From positions 2,668,501 to 2,732,500 of the forward strand of contig OZ020256.1 of NCBI GenBank assembly GCA_963971285.1: 64,000 nucleotides of DNA, written 5' to 3'. The notes under the pieces are model-generated. The model had not been told where the DNA came from, did not search any database, and worked only from the letters and a program-made list of their open reading frames with translations. The stretch is from Astropecten irregularis (Eukaryota; Echinodermata; Asteroidea; Paxillosida; Astropectinidae). Made by a program: the position numbers and the translations under genes. Positions 23,601 to 35,600 of this stretch are shown piece after piece. The first letter of the stretch is position 1, and every line of letters begins with the position of its first letter.

Positions 23601-26600
23601 CAGTTAAAAACAGCGACAGTATTTTAAAAATCTGTTCACCTTTATTTTTTTACTTTAAAAGATCAAAATTGTGTTTAGTCATCGCTCTTTTTTAGATAAA
23701 TACAGCATTTCAGGCAGAAATGTTTTAACGGATTGTTTCTACCATCACCATCTTTATACCCTGTAAGTTATAATACGTAAATCTGTGAAGATTCCTGTTT
23801 CGGTATGCTACCAAAGTATGATAGTACCTTTAAGAGACTGCAGTATGTATGCTGTACCCGTGGAGGAAGGAAAAAACTCCTCCATGCTGTACCTGAGCAA
23901 GTCAAGCCCCTGTGTAAAACCAGTAATCAGACCGGATTATCCAGGTTTCATCAGATGGACGACATGCAGACAGATGGCCTGTTATTGATGCCTAGAGGCT
24001 CCATGCATGCAAGAGGCATTCACCTACAAATGTACTGTACAATACTTGAAACTCACATGACACGTGTATGATGTGAGTATGATGAACATGTGTGTTGATT
24101 GCTTTCGCGACGTATCTATTCTAAGGCTTTAATCTTATTTGAGTTTGGATGGTACAGTAGCATACTGTATTGCACAAATTGGAACAGTGTCACATGTACT
24201 GTACATGCGTACTTTGGCCCTTGTAACAATTCCTCACATATTTATTTGACCGTAATCTGAAAATTTACATGTACTGTACAGTACTTAAATACATTGTACA
24301 TGTGTACCGCTATAATGAGGGAATATACACTGGTAGGGGTAATGCCATCTGTGCATATTATCCAGATCAAAACCGAGTCTCTCTGTGCTGAACTTCAGCC
24401 GTGCCGCCACAGCCACTTGACATAGTACAGCCTGCATGTGTGACACAATCATCACACTCTCAGCTCAGGTACAAGTTGGCATGCATCACTCTAGCAGACC
24501 ATGAAAGTGCATTGTACACACACTCCTGCGTTTTTGAGTTAAGCAAACACAGACAGCCTTATTTTCAAACTGCGGAAGTGCGCAAATCGATTCTAAACGC
24601 GTTTGTATTGGGATCCCTCTTTAATGGACAATTTCTGTTCCGCCGTTTCAATTCCGCCGTTTTTTTGTTGCCGCGGTAGTCACAGTATTCACTGTGCAAT
24701 AAAACTAAATTCAAAATACGGACTTTCACCAGGCATGCCAGGGAGGCAGGCATACACCTGTACAACAGTAAGAAATGAATCAGGAAACAGACGTGAATAT
24801 GTATTTCTTAAAGGTAGTATCATACTTTGGTTTCTATCAAATTCATGGACACAAATATCAAGACAGATACAGTAACAGTCATCTGTGAAAATTTCAGTCC
24901 CATACGGTGCCCACTTTTTGAGAAAACAGTGAAAAACGGCCACAGTATTTCTGAAGTCTTTTCTCTTTTATTTTTGATCTTTTTAAAGATCAAAAAGATT
25001 TTTGGTCGTTGTTTTATTAATTTCTGGATAAATACACCATTTCAGGCGGAAACATTTTAACGGTAGGATTCTGCTAGCACCATCTTCATACCCTGAAAGT
25101 TATACGTAAATCTGTGAACATTTCTGTTTTGGTTTCCTACCAAAGTATGATTCTACCTTTTAATGATGAAACATGGTGTGAAAACATTTTAAATGTAGTG
25201 AGGAAAAGGTGTTTTTGAGTGACAGGCAAAGCTGAAGCCGGAACTGTTACTGTAATAGCATTCGGATATCCGTCTCACTCTCTGTCTTACCAGCTTATTT
25301 TGTGAATCCCTAACAAGGCTCCAACTGCCAAGGACAGGATTTGGCATTTTGTTTTCGTGAATTTCCATGGTTGTTTTCCTGTAAACAAGCTACCTGTATG
25401 CTGTGTCTGTCACGTTTCCCCGTCAAGTTTTCATCTGATGATCCTGTGAGCAGCAACGCCAATTTAAATGAATTTCTGTCTCGATGCATGTACCGTATTT
25501 CTATCAATTGGTTTGTATCCATTTAAGTACAGTGTCTGAACTCTGGATGTACATATGTATGTAAATGGCTTCAGTCCATCTCAATGGGAGTGATCTGGTA
25601 ACAGATTCATAGTGGCAGCTATATGTCACCAAGCCAAGGATTATGACGTTAAGTACTTGCCAGTAGCATGGTCATGGTGGTTGTCAGTCTGACAGGTCCT
25701 GGTGTATGGAAAGAGCTTGGAGGCGGTTTGTGTCATTTCGTTTGCTCTGTTGTGAGCCATCCATCAATCCACATCCATTATTAAACAGTATGATGCACGA
25801 TGTACCGTATTCTGATGTCTCACGGTTTATGGGGTTGATTTCACGAAGCTCTATGATCGATTGTAACTCAAGTTAAGAAGGTTAACCCATCGTATCCTAC
25901 AATGGGCTGCAATGCATCATAAGTCCTACGATTGATATTAAGTTACGATGAGTTCGGTGAAATTGACTCCTGCATATGTTTACTTTAATCAGTGGGCAAT
26001 TTTCAGACTTTTTCCTGGGTTTGATGATTTATGGTCTGATCCGATGATTGACTTTATGTGGTATAGCATTTCATATTACCTGGCTTGTGGTCGACATACT
26101 GTGTACAATGTGTAAATTTATCACCTCAGTTGCCTTTTATATTATCCTCTCTATCAATCAGCATTGCACAGTGAGCACACCACTGGTACCCACTTTACAA
26201 CATTTTTCTGATAGTAGGGCACATAGATATATAACAAAAAAAACTACATGTAGATGATGCATTGGCTGTCCGTGGATGCGTCTTTCACGGGGCTATTTGT
26301 AAAGGGTTTTTCAAATCCGTTTTTATCAAAGATCCTTTTTTTAGTTTTTTTTTTCTTTTTATCAAAGATGGAACGCCGTAGCTATCTTCTTTAGATTGTT
26401 TGCTTTGGTAATTCCATCATTCAATTTGCCAAATTGAATGATAAAATTTGCGAACAGAATGACAAACTGAATGATGGAATTGGCTACCGGAATGACAACA
26501 CGGCAAATAAAATGATGAAATTGGCAAATTAAAATGGAATTACCGACAAACAATCTGAGCCACCGATTATAGCTACGACGTTCCATCATGTTTCTGGTGC

Positions 26601-29600
26601 ATCGCATAACACGTAAAGCGTAATGCGTAACGGTCGGAACCGCATACCGCGCGTGGCTTGGGCGATAAGCACTTGAATGTTAAAGTTCATTTTCCCTAAC
26701 CCTAACCCTAACCCTCCCAAATATGGCCGCGTCCTGCATGACGGATAGCTCCCATTGGCTTGTGCACGGGTGCGTCATCTAGTTTTTATATATATCTATG
26801 GTAGGGCCTACCGTACATACATGTACCTCTGCACACAGTTTTTGTTTTCAAAAAGTTTTCTTTATATTTGTTTTTAGTTTAGTTAATTAGTGAAATACAA
26901 TTAAGAATCACAAGCTGTTTTGCTTTCCCCCCTTTTTTTTGGTTTGACATGTTTGAAGGACTGAGACCCAGGGGACGTTTTCACTAACGCTTTGCGATCA
27001 TCGCTTAAGCCAAAATCCATCGCTAAATGGTAAATCGATTGCTACTTTGCGTGGAAATTTTCCGTTTAGCAATGGAGTGGGCTTTATCGATGATCATAAA
27101 GCGTTTGTGAAATCGGCCCCAGGTCAGTTCTGTCATGCTATACCAAATATTGAAAATATAGCAGTGATTATGTGTTGCCTTTGATGAAGACCAGGCAGGG
27201 ATTTGATAGTACGGCCCTTGAATGATACAGTTTTTGATTGTGGTTTTCTTTTGGGTTTGCAGGGGTGGCCAGTCTGGACAAGGAAGCCAGCCTCCTCAAA
27301 GCCGACAACGCAAATCTACAGCTCGATGTTCAGAAAGCTCTCAAGCGCCTCGTTGCCTTGGAAACCAGTCATGGCGGTAAGTGAGCGTGAGATCGCCTGG
27401 TTTCCTCCTTTCAGTATTTCTAGGTCTCTCACTTAGCTACTTTGATTTGTATTGAACAGTAGAAAACCGTGGAAGGCTTTTGAAGTGTGCCGTACCCATA
27501 TGTACCTGTATTGTGTACGGAGGCTAATCAATGTAGAATATTGTGGATCAGCAATTGATGCATGTAATTGGTTAATGGGGGTACTGTAGGCGTGTTGTTT
27601 TTCAAATCCCACATACGTGTACATTATTGTATTGTCTCTATGCCAGTTTCTCCAAGTGTACAGGTTTGCTGTTTCATAAAATGGAACAAAACAACAAATA
27701 TTCAAGTTAAGTTTATAAATGAAGGCCCATACAAATGTTTGATTTTTCAAGTTAAGATTCAATTTGAAGATTAGCTTCAATTCCAACCTAAGCTTCAATA
27801 TCATTGGTTAACTTCAATTCCAAAGTTTCAGTTTCAAGCTAAGCTTAAATTTTAAGCAAAGCTTTACTTTAAAACTTGCAATAGCTATGATTTCAAGCCA
27901 AGTCTCAATTTCAAGCTTAGCTTCAATTTCAAGCAAAGCTTCAGTTTCAAACTTAGCTATGATTTCAAGCTAAGTCACAATTTCAAGCTTAGCCTCAATT
28001 TCAAACAAAGCATCAGTTTCAAGTTTAACTTCAATTTAAAGCCACACTTCAGTTTCAAACTTGACTTCATTTTCAAGCTTAGCTTTAGTCCCAACCTTGG
28101 GTTAAATTTTAAACGAACTTCAATTTCAAGGTTAGCGTTTGTCATGCACGTCACTGCCAACAGTTGTCCAAAATATGAATTGTCATATTCCAAGGGAAGG
28201 ACCCATATATTTTGCAGATGGTTCACATTATATGATGATTCTATACTTGCAGTTATTCAAATCCCATTGCCGAGGTCGTCCTCAAGTCAAGCTGGGACAG
28301 GCACAGCACCAGGCCCGGAGGTCAAGAAGGACAAAGGTCAGAGGTCGGAGGTAGTGCCAGATGGCCAGAGCGTTGCACAACCAGCCGAGCCTCCTGCGAA
28401 GCCAGCAAAAGCCGAGAAAAAAGGTGCCAAGAAAATCAAATTGAAAGCAATTTTCCCGTCTGTTTGCCAGTTTACAAATTTGCCAATCAGTTAAAAAAAA
28501 TTGCTCTGAGTTAGGAGTCCTTGAACTTCTGATGTTTTGAACCCAGCAGAATGTTTCTCAAAGGCTAAAAAAACATCATTAAATCATTAAGTAACTACAA
28601 GGGAAAACTGACTGCTTAAAAAAGAAATGTTTCATATGAGCTGTATAAACATGTATCCATCAGTTAGGCCTACCAAAAAACATAATTTCTTTTGGCCTGT
28701 TTTTGTCATCGCTAAACAGAAAATTTATCAAGCTACTAAATGTTTTTTGGGGGGCCTAATTTTGGCTTTGTCCTCTGCTTGAAGCATCTTTTTTGGTTTT
28801 TGTAGGTCATTATTTTGGTTACGAGCTGTTTGAAGCAGTTTATTACTTGTATTAATTTTCTAACTTGTAGATGATGGCTCATTTGTTCACAAATGTGTAG
28901 TTAACCAATAGTTTGGAGAGCCTTCAAGTTTCATCAAAGTTGCTTGTTGTTTTTTCGGGGGTTCTGGTTTTTACAGAAAAGAAGGAGAAGTCAGGGAAGG
29001 GTGCCGGCCCGAGTCTGCCCAGCGTCGTTGAGCCGGATATCACCCACGTGGACCTGCGCATCGGCCGCATCATGGAGGTCAAGCGTCACCCGGATGCCGA
29101 CTCCCTGTACGTGGAACAGATCGACGTTGGGGAGGCCGGCCCGAGAATGGTGGTCACTGGATTGGTCAAGCACGTCCCAATCGAGGAGGTAAGGTCACAT
29201 AAATGTGGACTTGGTGGAGGTGTAGTTGTAGGGTACAAAACGGAATAGCAGCAATGGCTGCCTCCTTTTGTAACCCCTCAAGAAAGTTTCTGCACTGGGT
29301 GAAGAACACAAAGAGATGTATCCGATAATTCTGCCACTTGTCTCATCCAATTAGTATTGCTTTTATTCCCCTGTACAAAATTGCAAATATATTGGTTGAG
29401 TCTCAATTCTTTGTGATGCTGATAGCGTTGGCAACTCTTGGGCCAATTTTATCGTCTAATCCAATCCCTCGGGACATTTTTCTGCTAGCCCTGATGACAA
29501 GTTTATGAGCACATGCTTTTTTCGGTTAGCCATTCTTCATCGAGTTTGATTTGACTTTTTTCCATAAGACCAAACAGACAAAATACCAAACCAACAAACA

Positions 29601-32600
29601 CTGTTTGAACATAGTGAAGCACTTATAAAAATCAGCGAAACAAAAACAACGAACCTGGAAGGGGGAAGGGCTCGTTAGAATCTTGGACATGATATTCTAC
29701 CTCAGAGCTGGGCCCAATTTCATGGAATCCGTTACCGTTAGCAAAAATTTTCGCTTACGGTTGCAGATTTTGTTTGGTTACGGTTAGCGTATTTCACGGA
29801 AGAGGTTCCGCTTTGGTAACTGTAAGCAAGGAATTTATGTAGAATGCATACGACAGCGCGTTAGCAGAAAATGATCGCGGTTACCCTAGAAATTCTTCGC
29901 TAACCGAAAGTCTGGCTTACGGATTGGATGAAATTGGGCCCTGTGGAGGATGTACCAAGATTATGTTGCCTGGACCATCGAAGTGATCTGCTGATGACAG
30001 ATTTATCAGTGACAGCACACTGAATTAATAGCTGTCTGGGAGAGCAATTAGCTAGGCTGAAAATTTATGTCACCATTCACTAATCATGAGTGTCTAGCAG
30101 TTTGTGATCATGAAATATATTAATAAGGAAACCACTCATCTTTTGTTGTTAAGAGGTTAGTGTCGCATTAAATTTGTGAGCAGAAGATTTGTGTTTTAAG
30201 AGAAGAAAAATGTTGGAAGGGATTTGAAAAAGTTTTTCTTTGTCCACATTAGCATCCCCCCTCCCCCGGTTTCCCGTTTTGTTTTTACCGGGCGCAGGTT
30301 TATTATCAGTCACCGGTTACATAGAGGGCATCTGGCCGGGATTTGTGTAGGGAACTCGGTATGAACAATGCGGGCAGACAATGGTTGAATACCACCAAGC
30401 AATAGCCCCAATTTCTGGTGGAAGTAATTAATGTCACCACATCTGTGTTAAGAGCTCAAACATTGCGGTCTGTTCAAAAATGCCAATCTATTCAAATAAT
30501 GCAAATCAAGGGTGTAACGGTTAGACAATGAGCATATTTTAGGGAAAATTTTGGGGATTAATCTAACACAATTCCTAACTGCTGTGCTCTATTGTGATAA
30601 ACAGAATGTTGCTGCTATCAATGTTTTTTTTCTTCAACCTGGTGCATTGTTCATTATGAGATCTTGAAGTACTTATTCCAGGACAAATCCCGTTAGATAT
30701 ATCGTCACAGAAAGCATTTTCTCCTAAAGCCAATGCAGTTCATGCAACACTGGAATTATATTTTCCTTATTTCAAGTGTCCACATGTATGTCACTCGTCT
30801 GGCAGCTGAATTCTTAATTGTTTTCCAGTCTGGGCTTGTATCAGGTCGATGCCCTGCATTGATGTCTCCTTGTACATGTACTATACAGAACACCATGAAA
30901 CCACACGGCAGCCTGTTATTGTGCATTAGGACCATTCTATAAAATCCTCTCGTCCATTTTCTGGGGCACTGTGGCCTAGTGGTCTGGCATGTCGTACTCA
31001 AGATCCTGTGGTCAATCTACAGATTGTGGGTTCGTATCCAGCCATGGGGTAATGGTGCTTGCGTCCTTGGGCAAGACGCTTTATCACACATTGCTCCTCT
31101 TCACCCAGGTGTAAATGGGTACCTGTGAGGGTAGAGATGGCTTTGCTTGTTTGATTAGCCCTGCGCGCTTTGCAGGCAGCTGCGGGCTGTATACTCCCCA
31201 GGGAGCTGAGATTGTTTCAGGAATGTAAATGGGCCCGATGACCAGGGATAATAATAATAATGTATAAAGCGTTGTGATAGGAACGCTATACAAATGCCCA
31301 AATTATCATTATCATTTTCTCACAGTTATAAATAATCAATCAAATATTTTTCATGCAAGTCGCTACATCAAAGTCACCAACACAAGTCATTATAAATGAC
31401 ACTAATAAGCCCCTGTCCAATATCTCCATTGGAAATGATATTTCAGGATCTAGTATGGTTTCAGCACAGATTGTATAATTCCAGAACAAAGTGTAGAGTT
31501 GCTTTTGTACATGTCATACACTTGTTTTTGTACAAATCATTGAACAAGCACGGCAAGCCTGTTGTGTCCAACACCCCGACCAACAATATTGCCTCCGGAA
31601 TGAGGTTAAAAGATCAAGTGGAAAAAAAAAATGAACTGCGTTTTGAAATTTATTATCATTGTTTTTTGGGGGTTTTTTTTGGGGGGGGGTTTTCTTTTTC
31701 TTTCTTATCAAAAGGCTGGAAGTGGATAAGTGAGGCAATTAAATTAGCCGACATCGGGTTACACGATGCATATACATGCCCATGGCTTGACTCCATTTCA
31801 GAGTGATAAGGAGGTTGCCAGGGCTGTTAATGAAACCATCCGTCACTGACGGCAACAAGAAAATGGCAATGTGGCTTGCAATTTGGTAATAAATCTGGGC
31901 ATGGAATTGGCAGTCATATCCAGGACAAATACATCATTTACAAGTACTTGGGAAAATGGATGAGTCTTTTTTTTTTGGCAGCAAATGTGCTGTGTTTTGT
32001 TTTTGTCTGCTGGGAGCCGTGGGCAAGGCATTTTGGCCTCAGTGATGATGAACGCTCATTCACAGGAAAGTCACGTTCGTGGGACTCCAAAGCAATGGAG
32101 ACTAAGTCTCCGATCAAATGGCTTGGCTCTTCTCAGAGGCTCATGAATAAACGGACATTTTTACCAATTCATGGAAATAATTGTTGACGTGAATACTATA
32201 TTTTACCTGTAACCTATGGGATACAAGTAATAAGCTCAATACAAGTAAAAAACTATACAAGTAATAAACTTAAAACAGTGTAGTTGAGAGTTGTTTATAA
32301 AAAACACACTATCGCTACTAGTACTACATAGCATACCCAGCTTGTCAATTCCTTACATGTATTTGATTTAGATTCCGTCTTTACCGAGTGGTGTGTCAAT
32401 CCTGTAGGGCTGTAAACATGGAGTTACATGGAAAAAATATCAACAACGGGGTTAAGACTATCAAATGACCTTACGAAGTTAAGTTCCTATCCGTGAGCGA
32501 GACTGTATAACGACTCTTAGCACCTAGGATGTTTGTTTGGACTCCCAAGCAAACAATATTGTCTCCACCAATTTCTCACCTCTGCATCGTAGGGACTGCC

Positions 32601-35600
32601 GGACATGTGGCCCCGAGTCACAATTTACGGTCACTCAACGCAAGTCCATGCCTTAAAAATGACTCATCTCGACACGAGTTTGCCAAAATGTCATCGACTC
32701 ATTACACGGCAGTGTATGCGGCAAGCAATTGTGGCTTGCATAGGTCGGTCTTTAAACGCAAGAATCCCACAGAGACTTGGATCGGCTTAGTGTGAAACGG
32801 GAAGAAGCATGTTCCAAGTAGCTTCACGCTTGACTGTCATGGCCATCCAAACGGAACTGTTTCTCCCCCTCCCTCCTCCATATTAATGCAACCTAATTAA
32901 TTTTGTGGGTCGTCGTTTTCATTGTGTCTGGCGCCAGCAGACCTGTAGACCCAGTGGAGGTGTTCAATACGTTGAACTGCCAATTCATCCCTTGAGGGGG
33001 AATTCATGTTTCTGTCGCCAGTCTGAGACATCAATTATGCATCTTGATAACGTCTTTCTGTGTCAACTGTCTTACTGTTATGTTCCTTTCCATTATCCCT
33101 TTAACCCAAATAAAACAATAAGGTTGTATACGTGTTATACTCGGGGCAACTAGAAGTGGTTGGAAAGCCACCAAATGAGAGTCCAGGAAGAGCGAGGGCC
33201 TGTAGAATAAGGATGAGCTTACCTTAGTCTGACCCCAGTGCTGTCATTAAAAGGACTTCGTAAAATTGGAATTGCATTAAAAAACATTTGATAATTCTGA
33301 CAAACAAATCTGCAAACCAAAATGTGTGATGGTCAGGAGCCTAGGGGACATGTGTTGTTAGGCCTCTACCAACCTAGAAACAGCTCTGTCCGTACTGCCA
33401 TGACAGCAGTTTGATGTTTCAGCAACTTGTCCGTGTTTATACACACCAGCCATAACTAAATGTCACAGATGACATCTTACTGTATCTTTCTTGATATCTT
33501 TGCCCTTAAAGGTAGTATCATACTTTGGTTTTTATCAAAGAAATACAGATTCATGGGCAAAAATACTAAGACAGATACAGTAACAGTCATCTGTGAAAAT
33601 TTCAGTCCCATACGTTGCCCACTTTTTGAGAAAATAGTGAAAAACAGCCACAGTATTTCTTAAGTCTTTTCTCTTTTTTTTTGATCTTTTAAAAGATCAA
33701 AAAGATTTTCGGTTGTTTTACTAATTTCTGGATAAATACACCATATCAGGCGGAAACATTTTAATGGTATGTTTCTACCACCACCATCTTCATACCCTGT
33801 AAGTTATACGTAAATCTGTGAACATTTCTGTTTTGGTTTCTTACCAAAGTATGATACTACCTTTAAGTCCGTCATCGTCCATTTCTCACAGATGCAGAAC
33901 AGGCTGGTTATACTATGCTGTAACCTGAAGCCGGCCAAGATGCGAGGAATCCTCAGTCAAGCTATGGTCATGTGTGCAGCCACGGCCGACAAAGTGGAGA
34001 TTCTCAACCCACCGGAGGGCGTAGTGCCGGGGGATAGAGTCACCTGCGAAGGGTACCAGTGTAAGTAGAGGACACCGGTTATTTTGACCCTCTCAGTTTT
34101 CTTTTCTTTTGAAAACATGTGAATACATGTAGGAGTGTGAATACCTGTACTCCAATAAGTCATTGTTGAAAGAGATGCCACTTTTTAGGTTTCAGCCTCA
34201 GAAATTTGACAAATATATACATGTAGTACTTGATTTCATCTGAAACATCCAGAAAACACATTTATTTGAAAGGTGGTAAGGGTAGTTTCAGGTTTTTCTG
34301 GGCCGGGTAAAGGTGTTTCAGATTTTTTCTTGAAATTCTGGTGGCATCTCTGAGTTAAAAAGTTGATGGGCCTACAAAATGAACAGAAATTCATGCTTTG
34401 TGTGGTTTTTACTTGTCAAGTTTTTTTTTTGAACTGTTGTTAACTGTGAACTTTTTTTTTGGAGGGAGGGTGGTTGGCTTGTTTAATTGGAAAGTTGTTA
34501 TATCTCTGTGAAGTGCGCGACAAGAACGATTTGCTTTCACAAGATGGTTGTGTTTGGCTGAACACCATTCAAGCAAAGCTCACTAATGAGGTCTCTTTAA
34601 TTGGACAAGGGAGGTGGGGGGGTGCCACATATGCATTCAGAATTTCCAACAAACCATGTCAAAAGCTCGGTAAGCAGACTCCTCCCAGTCCAGTCTGCCG
34701 TCTGTAAATCTTGATCAGTTGCGCTTGAGGTGGGTTTATTTGTGTCAGGCGTCTGTGACCAGGCCTTGATGACACTTCGTGAGTGATCGCCTCGCGCCCC
34801 TCTGGCGTAGATGACGTACAGGTTGTCGCATGTTCGCTACTGTTGAGCAATTGTTGAACGGTGCGATCCATCGCGTACCGAGCGAGTCCGTGAATGATGA
34901 ATGAAGAGGAGTTTCTGTTTTTAATTATGATAAAGTATATAGGTCTACGTACATCCACATAAGCAGTGAAGTGCAAATAGACAGATTACAGACCCAAATC
35001 CATGCCTGGCCTTAAGTGGTCATCACAAGCACGGAGACACATTTTCCCCCCTCTGTTTTGGTTAAAAAAAGAAAAGATGCACATGCTGTAATGTTTATCT
35101 GTTGAAATGTCCTGATGACAAGATATGTCTCGTTATGTCTCCTTGTGTTGGCGAGGGTCTCTGCATAGCATTTGGGTTAAATACATGTATTTAGGGCCTT
35201 TACGAAACCAGGCTTGAGGCTAGACTTGGGACTTATTTCGTTATCGCCATTCGAGGCGCCAAACAGGGAGGGAGTAGGCCACACGACGAAGCCGAAGAAA
35301 AACTGCAGCTTCGCCATGTATTTCAAGCCTTTAATTTCATTTAGGACACAAAATAGCAGCTGCAAAATAAATCCCAAGCCTAGTCTCAAGCCTCATTTTG
35401 TAAAGGCCTTTACTCTCCTAGATATAGACCACTTTCTTCAAGGCCGATATCAGGGGGAGCCAGGAGGAAGGGGGGTGGAGAGGCTCAACCTTTTGTCTAT
35501 CAATGGCCCTCAGCCATCTCAGCAGATTAAGAGGATCTAATTAGATTGGCTCAGCTCATTGAGGCTGCATCACCCTCCAACCCTAGCCTGCTCATCTCTT

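Noticed and set aside
27433-28226. Leu/Lys-rich minus-strand frames
   Set aside because: They are translations of the TTCAATTTCAAGC degenerate repeat.
31396-31806. 136-codon frame in AIMP1 intron 4
   Set aside because: It includes poly-T/G-run translation (FFGGGFSFSF) and no domain; intronic chance frame.
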